From DASUBV01 sp035763085 (GTDB lineage: Bacteria; Actinomycetota; Actinomycetes; Streptosporangiales; Streptosporangiaceae): 14,952 nt of DNA. The DNA is taken from NCBI GenBank assembly GCA_035763085.1, contig DASUBV010000350.1, forward strand, positions 1 to 14,952, in the 5' to 3' direction. Below are positions 5,660 to 12,985 of the stretch, piece by piece; the first letter of the stretch is position 1, and each line of letters starts with the position of its first letter. Position numbers and translations under genes: made by a program. Below the pieces are notes generated by a model. The model made no database searches, was not told the origin of the DNA, and saw nothing but the letters and a program-made list of their open reading frames with translations.

Positions 5660-6592
5660 TCAGTGCTCGGCTAGGAGCGGCGAGCGGGCCAGCGCGACCG
5701 CGGCGGCGGCGATGAGGATCACGCTGATCGCCTCGGGGATGATCAGCAGGCCGCCGCGGACCTGCTCGCCGAAGACCACGATGCCCCAGGCCACCGAGAC
5801 CAGCGGGTCCATGATGCTGATGCCGGGCTGGGCCGCGACCAGCCGGCCGGCGTTCAGCGCGGACTGGGTTAAGAAGAAGCCCAGCACGCCGGCGCCCACC
5901 ATCGCGTAGATCTGCCAGTGCCCGAAGATGTTCACCAGGCGGCCGTGAAACGTGCCGGTCATGCCCTTCATCAGTGCCGCGGTCAGCCCGAACGCCGCCC
6001 CGGCCGCGACGCCCAGGAGCGCGGCCCGCTCTGACCCGGAGACCCGCCCGGCCGGCGGGGTGCCGCGGGGCGGCACAGCCAGGGCCGAGTGCGGTCCGGC
6101 CAGGCGCACCAGCCAGGCGGGCCGCCACATACCCTCCTTGCTCCAGGCGACCAGGCCAGCCAGCAGTGCCGCGTTGATCCCGATCCCGATCAGCCACTGG
6201 TACCAGCTCGCGCTCCCGCTGCCGGCCGACGGCGACAGCAGGAGCAGCAGCGCTGACAGGCCGATTGTCATCGCGATGATCGGCACCCACTCGCGCGAGC
6301 TCAGCGGAGAATGGAACAAGTACGAGCCCAGCAGCAGGGTGAGCGGCAGCTCGATGATCAAGATCGGCTCGACCAGCGCCAGCGCGCCGGTGCCCAGGGC
6401 GGCGGCCTGCAGGACGAAGCCCGCGGTAATCGCCGCAATGCCGCCAAACCAGACAGGCTTGCGCAGCAGGTCGGCGATCAGCCGCAGCGACAGGCTCTCG
6501 CTCGCCGGGATCTCGCGGTTGGCCTTGCGCTGCAGGACCCAGGACAGGGCATTGGCCGCAGCGGCCAGGACGGCGAGAATCACGGTCAGCAT
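5660..6592 (-). CDS. DMT/EamA-type membrane permease
   Basis: A 310-residue, mostly hydrophobic protein with about nine to ten membrane helices arranged as two EamA-like halves, separated by a loop (around residues 150-185) rich in Pro, Gly and Arg. The first helix is MLTVILAVLAAAANALSWVL, followed by QRKANRE. GALALVEPILIIELPLTLLLG ends the first half and GISIMDPLVSVAWGIVVFGE the second; the P-x-ILI-E and MDP-VS signatures are typical of DMT permeases. The ATG at 6592 has AGGA nine bases upstream. The open frame extends upstream to 6766, but that extension reads through tRNA-His and is not protein. The substrate is unknown; relatives export or import small metabolites. The nuclease gene begins 34 bases after its stop, so the cassette may be read from this gene's promoter. 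G+C is backbone-like (43 of 60 in the row from 5701). Confidence 0.9.
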   Translation of the reverse strand: MLTVILAVLAAAANALSWVLQRKANREIPASESLSLRLIADLLRKPVWFGGIAAITAGFVLQAAALGTGALALVEPILIIELPLTLLLGSYLFHSPLSSREWVPIIAMTIGLSALLLLLSPSAGSGSASWYQWLIGIGINAALLAGLVAWSKEGMWRPAWLVRLAGPHSALAVPPRGTPPAGRVSGSERAALLGVAAGAAFGLTAALMKGMTGTFHGRLVNIFGHWQIYAMVGAGVLGFFLTQSALNAGRLVAAQPGISIMDPLVSVAWGIVVFGEQVRGGLLIIPEAISVILIAAAAVALARSPLLAEH

Positions 6593-6673
6593 GCGCGCCG
6601 ATCCTAGTCGGCCGGGCCGGGCGCACCGCGCGGCTCGCCGGCGGGCCCGGCCAGCCCGGCTGGCCCGCATGCC

Positions 6674-6708
6674 AGGAGCCCTCGGCCGGCGCACCGGCGA
6701 GGGCTCCT
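6674..6708 (-). terminator. Strong hairpin between tRNA-His and the permease gene
   Basis: Arms AGGAGCCCTCG and CGAGGGCTCCT pair perfectly over 11 bases. Inside them CCGG pairs with CCGG around a CGCA loop, giving about 15 base pairs with one bulge. No U-tract follows on the minus strand, as is common for actinobacterial terminators. It is placed to end the orn/tRNA-His transcript before the permease gene. Confidence 0.7.
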
Positions 6709-6726
6709 GAGCTGGGATCTCATGCG

Positions 6727-6801
6727 GGTGAGTGATGGGATTCGAACCCACGACATCCAGGACCACAACCTGGCGCTCTAACCAGCTGAGCTACACCCAC
6801 C
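6727..6801 (-). tRNA. tRNA-His (anticodon GUG)
   Basis: The minus strand folds as a complete tRNA. The acceptor GTGGGTG pairs with CACTCAC (one G-U) and an extra G at 6801 faces C73, the G-1:C73 pair that marks histidine tRNAs. TAGCTCAGCTGGTTAGAGC forms the D arm. CCAGG-TTGTGGT-CCTGG is the anticodon arm, with GTG at 6766-6764. GTGGG-TTCGAAT-CCCAT (one wobble pair) is the T arm. CCA is not encoded; the 3' end reads C73 then CGC. It lies 54 bases after the orn stop on the same strand, a familiar actinobacterial arrangement. Confidence 0.97.
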
Positions 6802-6855
6802 ATGCCCGCTGGGCCGCAGGGCCCCGTTGGCTCAGGTAAGCATACCGGTTGCGGA

Positions 6856-7494
6856 TTAGTGTGCAGCACCGGATTCGCCGGGGGCTCCGGGAACCTGCGC
6901 GGAGCCCGTGTAGCGGGCCGCGATCCGCCGCGAGGTCGCGGTGTCCGGGCCGGGATGCGGCACGAAGATCGCCTCACGGTAGTAGCGAAGCTCGCGGATG
7001 CTCTCCAGGATGTCGGCCAGCGCCCGGTGCCCGCCGTGCTTGGGCGGGCTGGCGAAATAGGCCCGCGGGTACCAGCGCCGGGCCAGTTCCTTGATGCTCG
7101 ACACGTCGACCATCCGGTAATGCAGGAACTCATCGAGCTCGGGCATGTCCCTGGCCAGGAACGACCGGTCGGTGGCGATGGAGTTCCCGCACAGCGGGAC
7201 CTTCTTGGACTCCGGGACGTGCTGCCGGATGTAGGCCAGTACCTGGTCCTGCGCCTCGGCCAGGGTCACGCCGGACGACAGCTCGTCGAGCAGTCCCGAT
7301 GCGGTATGCATGTCGCGGACGACGTCGGGCATGGTGTCCAGGGCCTCGGCAGGCGGCTTGATGATGATGTCAATGCCGTCGTCGGCCGTGGTGAGCTCGG
7401 CATCGGTCACAATGCACGCGATTTCCACGAGCGCATCGGTGGCCAGATCGAGCCCGGTCATCTCGCAGTCAATCCAGACGAGCCGGTCGGTCAT
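6856..7494 (-). CDS. orn: Oligoribonuclease (DEDDh 3'-5' exoribonuclease)
   Basis: A 212-residue cytoplasmic enzyme that degrades 2-5 nucleotide RNA fragments, including the pGpG left from cyclic-di-GMP breakdown, to mononucleotides. The DEDDh residues are all visible: D9 and E11 in VWIDCEMTGLD, D109 in GNSIATDRSFLARDMPEL, H156 in GGHRALADILESI and D161 in the same segment. YRMVDVSSIKELARRWYP (about 126-143) is the usual Orn core. The last 30 residues are a variable Pro/Gly/Ala tail. The ATG at 7494 starts MTDRLVWIDCE, the standard N terminus, with GGTGG four bases upstream. Length is slightly above the roughly 180-200 usual for the family because of the tail. tRNA-His follows on the same strand. 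Confidence 0.98.
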   Translation of the reverse strand: MTDRLVWIDCEMTGLDLATDALVEIACIVTDAELTTADDGIDIIIKPPAEALDTMPDVVRDMHTASGLLDELSSGVTLAEAQDQVLAYIRQHVPESKKVPLCGNSIATDRSFLARDMPELDEFLHYRMVDVSSIKELARRWYPRAYFASPPKHGGHRALADILESIRELRYYREAIFVPHPGPDTATSRRIAARYTGSAQVPGAPGESGAAH

Positions 7495-7575
7495 CCTTCC
7501 ACCCTAGGGCAGCGCGGCCAGGCTGCGTGCATCCGTCGTGCTCCCCTGGCGGCCTTCATGGGCTCCTACGGTACC

Positions 7576-7602
7576 GGCCGGGCCCTGCTACCGGGCCCGG
7601 CC
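7576..7602 (-). terminator. Hairpin after the amidase-fold gene
   Basis: GGCCGGGCCC and GGGCCCGGCC are perfect 10-base complements around a TGCTACC loop. The element lies 13 bases beyond the stop of the amidase-like gene and 82 bases before the orn start. There is no U-tract. A factor-independent terminator of the G+C-rich actinobacterial type is the natural reading. Confidence 0.65.
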
Positions 7603-7614
7603 AATGCGGCCCGG

Positions 7615-8385
7615 CTAGCGGGCCCGGCTCAGCGAGGCGGCCCCGGCGACGTGCGTGCCGAGGAGATCCCCCAGCTCATCGCCGTCGTAGCCGGGACGGC
7701 CCGGGCCTGGGCGCGGTGCCTCGCCGGCCGCCAGCCGCGACCCTGGCCGCAGCTGGACGGGACCGTCGGCCGTCCGGGTGACAGTCCGCCCGGTGAGCCG
7801 TTCGACGTCGATCGCGCCGGGCCCGGTAGCCGCCAGGCCGGGTACCTGGGAGGCGCCGTAATGGCCGCCGCGCGCCCACAGCCGGCGGCTGCGGGCAGTG
7901 GCATGGCATTCCGGGAATGGCGCGGGGCTGCCCGCCGGCCAGCGGCGCGGCACGCCCCAGGAGTCGAGCCAGGTCATGATCTCCCGTAGCCCCGCCAGCG
8001 GGCCCGAGGTGAAGGGCGCGTCCGCGAAGGCGACCACGCAGACCTGCACGCATACCCGCCCCTCGGCGGTGACCTCCGAGGCGCTCGGGCCGGCTGCCTG
8101 CGCCGGGCCTGGCCAGCCTGCCGACCTGGCGCAGTCCAGCCAGCCCGGCGGGCAGGCCGCTCGCACGATCGGGATCAGCTGGACGATCTCGCCGTTGAGC
8201 GGATTCCAGACCAGGTGGCTGGCGCAGCCGCCCTGGTCCAGACGCTGCGCAGCGGACCGCGCCGATACTGTCTGCGGGTCGGCACCCAGGGTCTGCCAGA
8301 CGACCCGGGGTGCTCCTCCTTTAAGCGGGCCGCCATCCGCCGCTGCCCGGATGTACCGAACCCCGGGCATCCATGCGTCACTCAC
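7615..8385 (-). CDS. Amidase_2/PGRP-fold protein, possibly lacking a zinc ligand
   Basis: A 256-residue protein that I recognise, with moderate confidence, as an N-acetylmuramoyl-L-alanine-amidase-like protein of actinobacteria. Support comes from SHLVWNPLNGEIVQLIP (about 57-73), GRVCVQVCVVAF (110-121) and LWARGGHYGASQVP (170-183) followed by PGAIDVERL, which match the second strand, core helix and final HYGHSQVP...PGxID pattern of such domains. Where active enzymes carry a first His in a VIHHT-like strand, this one has VVWQTLG (about 29-35), so a zinc-binding residue seems missing; H58 and H176 remain. No signal peptide is visible, which argues against a secreted wall hydrolase. I chose GTG at 8385 because AAGGGAG lies four bases upstream; the frame stays open to 8496 without a better start. 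It is divergent from the phosphotransferase gene. Confidence 0.6.
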   Translation of the reverse strand: MSDAWMPGVRYIRAAADGGPLKGGAPRVVWQTLGADPQTVSARSAAQRLDQGGCASHLVWNPLNGEIVQLIPIVRAACPPGWLDCARSAGWPGPAQAAGPSASEVTAEGRVCVQVCVVAFADAPFTSGPLAGLREIMTWLDSWGVPRRWPAGSPAPFPECHATARSRRLWARGGHYGASQVPGLAATGPGAIDVERLTGRTVTRTADGPVQLRPGSRLAAGEAPRPGPGRPGYDGDELGDLLGTHVAGAASLSRAR

Positions 8386-8568
8386 CGCGCTCCCTTCGCG
8401 CCGCCTGTGTCCTCCGGCGTCGTTGCCCCTTCCTACTTCCTTACGCCCGGGTAAGTCATTAGTCCAGACCCGCTGTACGGGCCCGCGGCCGCACATGGAT
8501 TATTGGGACGAAGCGATTACCCGCGCCTTAACCGGCGCGGCCCCGGCGACGGCCAGGTGAGGTGCGCA

Positions 8569-9690
8569 GTGTCAGACGACCGAGTGCCCGGTGACCCAGT
8601 GCTTGGTGACCCGGTGCCTGGTGAGCCGGTGCCTGGTGCCTCGGTGCCGGGAGTCCCTGGCATCGAGGAGCCGGGCCGGCTCGCGGCCTGGATCGCCGAG
8701 AACGGCGGCGGGCACCTGGGCCGCCTGCGCAGCGTCACGCTGATCGCGGGCGGGCGGTCGAACCTGACCTACCGGCTGGACATGGCGGCAGGCCCGGTGG
8801 TGCTGCGCCGCCCGCCGCTGGGTCACGTGCTGCCCACCGCGCATGACATGAGCCGCGAGTACCGTGTGCTGACCGCGCTGGCCGGCACTAATGTGCCCGT
8901 GCCCGAGCCGGTCGCCAGCTGCACGGACGCTGAGGTGATCGGGGCGCCGTTCTACCTGATGAAGTTCGTCGACGGCCGGGTGCTGCGCACGGCCGAGGAC
9001 GGCGCGCAGGTCACCCCGGAGCAGGCCGCCCGGCTGTCGGAGGCGCTGGCCGACATGCTGGCCCGCATTCACGGCGTGGACATCGCCGCGGCCGGGCTGG
9101 CCGGGTTCGGCAAGCCAGACGGATACCTGGCCCGCCAGCTCGCGCGCTGGCAGCGGCAGTGGGAGCTGTCCAAGACCCGCGAGGTGCCGCGCTACGACGC
9201 TCTTGTCGAGCGACTGGCCGCCGGGCTGCCGGACTCGGCCGAGGGCACGCTCGTGCACGGCGACTTCCGGCTGGACAACACGCTGGTGACGCTCGGGGCA
9301 CAGCCGGCCATCGCGGCCGTGGTCGACTGGGAGATGTCGACCCTCGGCGATCCGCTCGCCGACCTCGGCCTGACGCTGACGTACTGGGCCGACCCGGATG
9401 ACGCGCAGTGGCAGTCGGTCAGCGTGGGCGGATCAGTCACCGGCCTGCCGGGCTTCTGCACGCCGGGTCAGTTCGCGGCCCGGTACGCCGAGCTGACCGG
9501 CCGCGACGTCTCCGGCATCGGGTACTACATGGCGTTCGGCTGCTTCAAGCTCGCGGTGGTGCTGGAGGGCATCCACGCCCGGTTCCTGCAGCGCAAGACG
9601 GTAGGGGAGGGCTTTGAGCGCGAGGGCCCGACGGTGCCGCTGCTGGTCGAGCGCGCGCACCGGATGCTGGACCGCAGCCCGATCGGCTGA
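8569..9690 (+). CDS. Phosphotransferase (APH/ACAD10-like kinase-fold) family protein
   Basis: A 373-residue protein of the aminoglycoside-phosphotransferase fold. The nucleotide-binding lobe has LIAGGRSNLTYRLD (about 58-71) and VVLRRPPLG with the ATP-contacting Arg/Lys position. The catalytic loop is LVHGDFRLDNTLV (HGDxRxxN; D232, N237). The metal-binding motif is VVDWEMSTLGDPLADLG (D253). The LRRPPLGHVLPTAHDMSREYRVL and GDPLADLGLTLTYW stretches are those of the actinobacterial ACAD10-like subgroup, often near acyl-CoA dehydrogenase genes, rather than of drug-resistance kinases. The substrate is not known. GTG at 8569 has GAGG six bases upstream. Residues 6-30 are five VPGxP-type repeats, described separately. 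It stands alone on the plus strand, divergent from the amidase-like gene and followed by a hairpin array. Confidence 0.9.
   Translation: MSDDRVPGDPVLGDPVPGEPVPGASVPGVPGIEEPGRLAAWIAENGGGHLGRLRSVTLIAGGRSNLTYRLDMAAGPVVLRRPPLGHVLPTAHDMSREYRVLTALAGTNVPVPEPVASCTDAEVIGAPFYLMKFVDGRVLRTAEDGAQVTPEQAARLSEALADMLARIHGVDIAAAGLAGFGKPDGYLARQLARWQRQWELSKTREVPRYDALVERLAAGLPDSAEGTLVHGDFRLDNTLVTLGAQPAIAAVVDWEMSTLGDPLADLGLTLTYWADPDDAQWQSVSVGGSVTGLPGFCTPGQFAARYAELTGRDVSGIGYYMAFGCFKLAVVLEGIHARFLQRKTVGEGFEREGPTVPLLVERAHRMLDRSPIG
8584..8658 (+). repeat. Five tandem 15-bp units encoding VPGxP
   Basis: Five in-frame 15-base units (GTGCCTGGTGACCCG-like) at 8584, 8599, 8614, 8629 and 8644 encode VPGDP, VLGDP, VPGEP, VPGAS and VPGVP. 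They form a flexible, elastin-like N-terminal tail before the kinase fold. The first four units differ by one to four bases, so the array looks recently expanded and could vary in copy number between strains. Confidence 0.9.
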
Positions 9691-9729
9691 CTCGCCCCGG
9701 GCTGCGGCTCCGGCTGGGACGCCGGGCTC

Positions 9730-9759
9730 CCGGCCGCTCGCGCGAGTCGCGGCGGCCGG
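9730..9759 (+). terminator. First hairpin after the phosphotransferase gene
   Basis: CCGGCCGC and GCGGCCGG pair over 8 bases around a 14-base loop, 39 bases after the stop codon. No T-tract follows. It is a plausible first terminator for the plus-strand gene. Confidence 0.45.
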
Positions 9760-9780
9760 CACCTCCCGGGCCAAAGAAAT

Positions 9781-9892
9781 GAGGCCCGGCGCCCCGCTCT
9801 CGCCGGACCTCAAGTCTGTTGAGGCCCGGCGCCCCGCTCTCGCCGGGCCTCAAATCTGAGGGAGGCCCGGCGCCCCGCTCTCGCCGGGCCTC
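9781..9892. terminator. Tandem array of three near-identical 31-base hairpins
   Basis: Three copies (9781-9811, 9821-9851, 9862-9892) of the same unit are spaced 40 and 41 bases apart. Each has arm GAGGCCCGGCG, loop CCCCGCTCT and arm CGCCGGGCCTC, followed by A-rich CAA or GAAA. Copies 2 and 3 pair perfectly over 11 bases; copy 1 has GGACCTC, giving one C-A mismatch. The array sits between convergent genes (stops at 9690 and 10053) and can end transcription from either side. The loop sequence is conserved as strictly as the arms, which termination alone would not need. Confidence 0.75.
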
Positions 9893-10052
9893 GAAAGTGA
9901 GACGCCTGGCCGCCGAGGGGGGTTCACACGTTTCTCGCAGATTCCGTAAGAGATTTTTAATGCCGGCGTTGGCGCAGCTCACAGATCCCGTGCCGACGCA
10001 ACGCCGAGCACGAAGTCAGCGCGGCGACGCCGGCGCAGCGACCGCGCGGCGG
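9893..10052. other. Gene-free remainder of the 9691-10052 gap
   Basis: After the hairpin array I see no gene. There is a short A+T-rich patch (around 9936-9962, ending AGATTTTTAATG) and an 8-base inverted repeat, CGGCGTTG at 9964-9971 and CAACGCCG at 9999-10006, with a 27-base spacer. On the minus strand it could be part of the 3' end of the VWA-protein transcript. There is no recognisable RNA gene. Confidence 0.4.
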
Positions 10053-11828
10053 TCACGGCGCCGCGCAGTGCGGGTCGCACAGGCGCCGGGAGAACCCCTT
10101 GATGAAGGCCCTGGCCACCTGGGACGGCTTGGTGATCTCGAACGCTGCGCCGCCGGTGGCGGCGGCGATCTGCTGCATGGCATGGAAGTCGCCCGCGGTG
10201 CCGAGCTGCAGCACGACGACCTCGACCTTGCGGTTGGGGTTGAACAGCTTGCGCAGCTTCGCCAGCAGGGCGCTCGTAGACATGTCGCCGCGGGCGGTGT
10301 CGACCCCGGCCGTCAGCACGATGACGGCGTTGGCGTAGTTGGGCTGGTAGTTCGCCGTCATCTGCTGGTAGGCGGCCAGGATGACGTTGTTCAGCGCCAG
10401 CGGGCCCGCGCCCGGGTGCAGGGTCTCGTCGATCTGCTGCAGTTGCTGGCGCCGGGTAATGAGGCCGAGGTCAGCGGGCAGTGGCCCGACCGGAACCAGC
10501 TGCCGGTAGGCCTTTCCGTTCTGTGCCGACCCGCCGATCTGCCATTCGCCCATCTGGGTGCTGTCGGGGAACAGCGCGAGGCCCAGCACGGCGGTCTGGG
10601 TCAGCTCCTGCTCCAGGGTCTGCTGGCCGTTGCCGTCGGAGTGAGCCATCGCCGCCGAGGTGTCGATGAGGACCAGGTCGCGCGAGCCGAGCCCGAGCTT
10701 GCTCCATACCTCGAGGGTGGTCTGCGCCTCGCTGGGAGTGGCCTCGGCGGCCTCGGTGAGCACCTGGGACCGCAGCCCGAAGGAGGCGGGCGTGGTGTCG
10801 ATGCTGCCGTCGGCCGACCGGAAGCCGGCGTAGCGGACGACCTCGGCAGCGTAGGACTGCTGCAATTCCTGCCCGAACTGGCGGGCGGCCTCCTTCTCGG
10901 CCGGGTCCGAGCTGGTCACCACGTACGGGTAGTTCAGCACCGGGCTGGCGAGCGACGAGCTGAAGTCGGCCGGGTACTGCGCGGCCAGCGGCTGCGCGGG
11001 GTTGGCCCGGTCGTAGGCGATCACCGCCTGCTCGGAGGTCACCGTGACCGGCCGGGCGTTGAACGGGGGCGCCGCGGTGGACACGAATGAGGCCAGCGAG
11101 GCCGGGTCGTCGAACTGCGAGGTGGCCTCGGAGCTGAGCACGAACTTGGTGAAGCTGGTCCGGGCGGCCGCGCCGTGGCCGAGCATCCGGCTCATCTGGA
11201 CCAGGGTGGCCAGCCCGGCCGCGCTGTCGGCGGGGTCGGGCAGGTCGACCTTGAGGCCCAGCGATCTGGGCGGGCCGCCGTCGCCCGGCGGGAGCAGCAG
11301 GCTCCAGCCGGTGGGGGAGTCGAAGGCGTGCGTCTTGGCCGCGACCGCCATCGGCATCACCACCATCAGCGGCGAGCGGGCCACGGTGATGCCGGTGGGC
11401 TGCACATCGCGGGCGCCGAGCGGGAAGGTGCGCGCCACGTCGACCCAGAGGCTGGAGTCAGGGATCCACGCATCGACCGACGGCATGCCGTTCTTGCTGT
11501 CCTGCCCGTCGATCCGCCCGGCGGTCACGGCCGAGCTGGCCTCGGTGACCTGCACCTGCGTGCAGCGCCCGGCGGCGACGTGATCCTGGCGGTTGAAGTC
11601 CTGGGCGACGCGCTCGACGGCCGGGGCCAGGTCCAGGCTCACGGCCACGTTCAGCAGCAGCGGCCGGCTGGTGCACGAGGAGTGCGCGGCGATGGCCTGC
11701 GCGCTCAGGCCCGCCATGACGACGGCCGCGATCGTGACCGCGATGGCGACCAGGGCTCCCGTGCCGACCCGGCGCCGGGTCCGCCTGGCGGCCGGCCCCG
11801 GTGCGGTTGTCCCTGCACGTCGTGCCAT
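10053..11828 (-). CDS. Membrane-anchored solute-binding and VWA-domain protein
   Basis: A 591-residue protein. An Arg-rich leader (ARRTRRRVGTG) precedes one membrane helix (about residues 24-45, ALVAIAVTIAAVVMAGLSAQAI), so the rest is probably outside. Residues about 55-350 resemble a periplasmic-binding-type fold, as in extracellular solute-binding proteins: LLNVAVSLDLAPAVERVAQDF, then SVDAWIPDSSLWVDVA, GITVARSPLMVVMP and LNYPYVVTS. Residues about 384-585 form a von Willebrand A-type domain: DLVLIDTSAAM (D389), GLALFPD, NAVIVLTAGVD, KVEVVVLQLG and AFIKGF at the end. The MIDAS motif reads DTSAA, not DxSxS, so metal binding may be altered. The paired Cys in RRLCDPHC close the chain. ATG at 11828 has AAGGA seven bases upstream. 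Such fusions are widespread in actinobacteria without an assigned role; a ligand-dependent adhesion or sensing role is a guess. Confidence 0.82.
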   Translation of the reverse strand: MARRAGTTAPGPAARRTRRRVGTGALVAIAVTIAAVVMAGLSAQAIAAHSSCTSRPLLLNVAVSLDLAPAVERVAQDFNRQDHVAAGRCTQVQVTEASSAVTAGRIDGQDSKNGMPSVDAWIPDSSLWVDVARTFPLGARDVQPTGITVARSPLMVVMPMAVAAKTHAFDSPTGWSLLLPPGDGGPPRSLGLKVDLPDPADSAAGLATLVQMSRMLGHGAAARTSFTKFVLSSEATSQFDDPASLASFVSTAAPPFNARPVTVTSEQAVIAYDRANPAQPLAAQYPADFSSSLASPVLNYPYVVTSSDPAEKEAARQFGQELQQSYAAEVVRYAGFRSADGSIDTTPASFGLRSQVLTEAAEATPSEAQTTLEVWSKLGLGSRDLVLIDTSAAMAHSDGNGQQTLEQELTQTAVLGLALFPDSTQMGEWQIGGSAQNGKAYRQLVPVGPLPADLGLITRRQQLQQIDETLHPGAGPLALNNVILAAYQQMTANYQPNYANAVIVLTAGVDTARGDMSTSALLAKLRKLFNPNRKVEVVVLQLGTAGDFHAMQQIAAATGGAAFEITKPSQVARAFIKGFSRRLCDPHCAAP

Positions 11829-12154
11829 CACCGTGTCCTTCGGCTTGCCTGCGGGGCCTGTGCCGCCCGCTCGCCTGCGCGTGCCCGGGGAGACACCTTT
11901 CCCTCGCCGCCGGGCTGCCTGCTCGCCGCGGGGTGCCGTCGGCGGCACTTCTGCGGCTTGCCGGGCGCTCCTCGTCCGGCGGCGCCGGCACCCTCGGACT
12001 TCCCCGGCCGGACTTACCCGACGCCCCAGTGGCTGACTATATCGGCGGGCTAGCGGCTGTTCTGCCTAGTTGACCGCTTTGCCGGGCCCGCCCGGGCGGG
12101 GCCTGGCCTGCGGTCGCGCGCCCGGCTGGCCGCCAGGCCCGGCAGACTAAGGGA
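11829..12154. other. Divergent intergenic region of 326 bases
   Basis: This gap separates the divergent VWA-protein and SpoU-methyltransferase genes. I see no gene in it. A TATAGT hexamer on the minus strand (12041-12036) is the best -10 candidate and would give the VWA gene a leader of about 200 bases; no matching -35 is seen. On the plus strand AGGGA directly abuts the SpoU ATG, so that message could have a very short leader. Confidence 0.35.
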
Positions 12155-12985
12155 ATGACCGGTCCGGTGCCCATCGGCGACGCAGGCGACCCGCGGCTGG
12201 CCGACTACCTGAGCCTGACCGACGTGCACCTGCGGCGCAGCCTGGAGGCCGAGCACGGGCTGTTCATGGCCGAGGGCGAGAAGGTCATCCGGCGCGCGGT
12301 GCAGGCCGGCTACCCGGTCCGCTCGATGCTGGTCACGCCCGAGCGGCTGGCATCGGTTGCGGGCCTGGCGGAGGCGTGCGCGGCACCGCTGTACGTGGTC
12401 CCGGTGGAGCTGGCCGAGCAGGTCACCGGCTTCCGGGTGCACCGGGGCGCGCTGGCGGCGATGAACCGCACCCCGCTGCCAGCGGTGACCGAGGTGCTGG
12501 CCGGCCGGGCGGCGGCCGGGCCCGCCCGGCGGGTCGTGGTGCTGGAGGACCTCGTCGACCACGGGAATGTGGGGGCGATCTTCCGGTGCGCGGCCGCGCT
12601 CGGGGTCGATGCCGTCATCTTGTCGCCGCGGTGCGCGGATCCGCTGTACCGGCGGTCGGTCAAGGTATCGATGGGCGCGGTGTTCGCCATCCCGTACGCG
12701 CGGATGGCCGACTGGCGGGGCGGGCTGGCCGAGCTGCGCTCGGCCGGGTTCCGGCTGCTCGCGCTGACCCCGGACCAGTCCGCGGTGCCCATCGCCCGGG
12801 CGCAGCTGGGCGACCGGACCGGACTGCTGCTGGGCACCGAGGGTGACGGGCTGTCGGCGCGCTGGCTGGGCGAGGCCGACGAGGCGGTCTGCATCCCGAT
12901 GCGGCCCGGGGCACGGGCCGCTGGCGTGGACTCCCTGAACGTCGTCGCGGCCGCCGCCATCGCCTGCCACGTGCTCACCGGCTGA
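12155..12985 (+). CDS. TrmH/SpoU-family RNA 2'-O-methyltransferase
   Basis: A 276-residue SPOUT enzyme that methylates a ribose 2'-hydroxyl in rRNA or tRNA. An N-terminal substrate-binding domain (about residues 13-110) has the usual RHGLFMAEGEKV-like element (EHGLFMAEGEKVIRRAV). The trefoil-knot domain carries all three SpoU motifs: motif 1 VLEDLVDHGNVGAIFR (129-144, with N138 and R144), motif 2 GLLLGTEGDGLS (223-234, with E229) and motif 3 VCIPMRPGARAAGVDSLNVVAAAAI (245-269, with S260 and N262). Length fits the family. The start is ATG at 12155; AGGGA immediately precedes it. Relatives act on 23S rRNA or on tRNA G18, and the sequence alone does not decide between them. It is isolated between a divergent and a convergent neighbour, so it is probably monocistronic. 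Confidence 0.95.
   Translation: MTGPVPIGDAGDPRLADYLSLTDVHLRRSLEAEHGLFMAEGEKVIRRAVQAGYPVRSMLVTPERLASVAGLAEACAAPLYVVPVELAEQVTGFRVHRGALAAMNRTPLPAVTEVLAGRAAAGPARRVVVLEDLVDHGNVGAIFRCAAALGVDAVILSPRCADPLYRRSVKVSMGAVFAIPYARMADWRGGLAELRSAGFRLLALTPDQSAVPIARAQLGDRTGLLLGTEGDGLSARWLGEADEAVCIPMRPGARAAGVDSLNVVAAAAIACHVLTG

Noticed and set aside
6593..6766. N-terminal extension of the permease reading frame to 6766
   Set aside because: It reads through the tRNA-His gene and the strong hairpin; the ATG at 6592 has a ribosome site and begins the first membrane helix.
8440..8456. CTTAC-N6-GTAAG inverted repeat between the divergent amidase-like and phosphotransferase genes
   Set aside because: Arms of five bases are short enough to be chance and no promoter elements support it.
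9781..9892. CRISPR array
   Set aside because: The copies are long self-complementary hairpins with 9-10 base gaps that are not spacer-sized, and there are no cas genes.
9931..9962. Possible terminator with a T-run (AGATTTTTAATG)
   Set aside because: Only a four-pair stem (TCTC/GAGA) precedes the T-run, too weak to support.
9819..11090. 423-codon plus-strand frame opposite the VWA protein
   Set aside because: Arg/Gly/Val-rich antisense of a gene with clear domains; it starts inside the hairpin array and has no motif.
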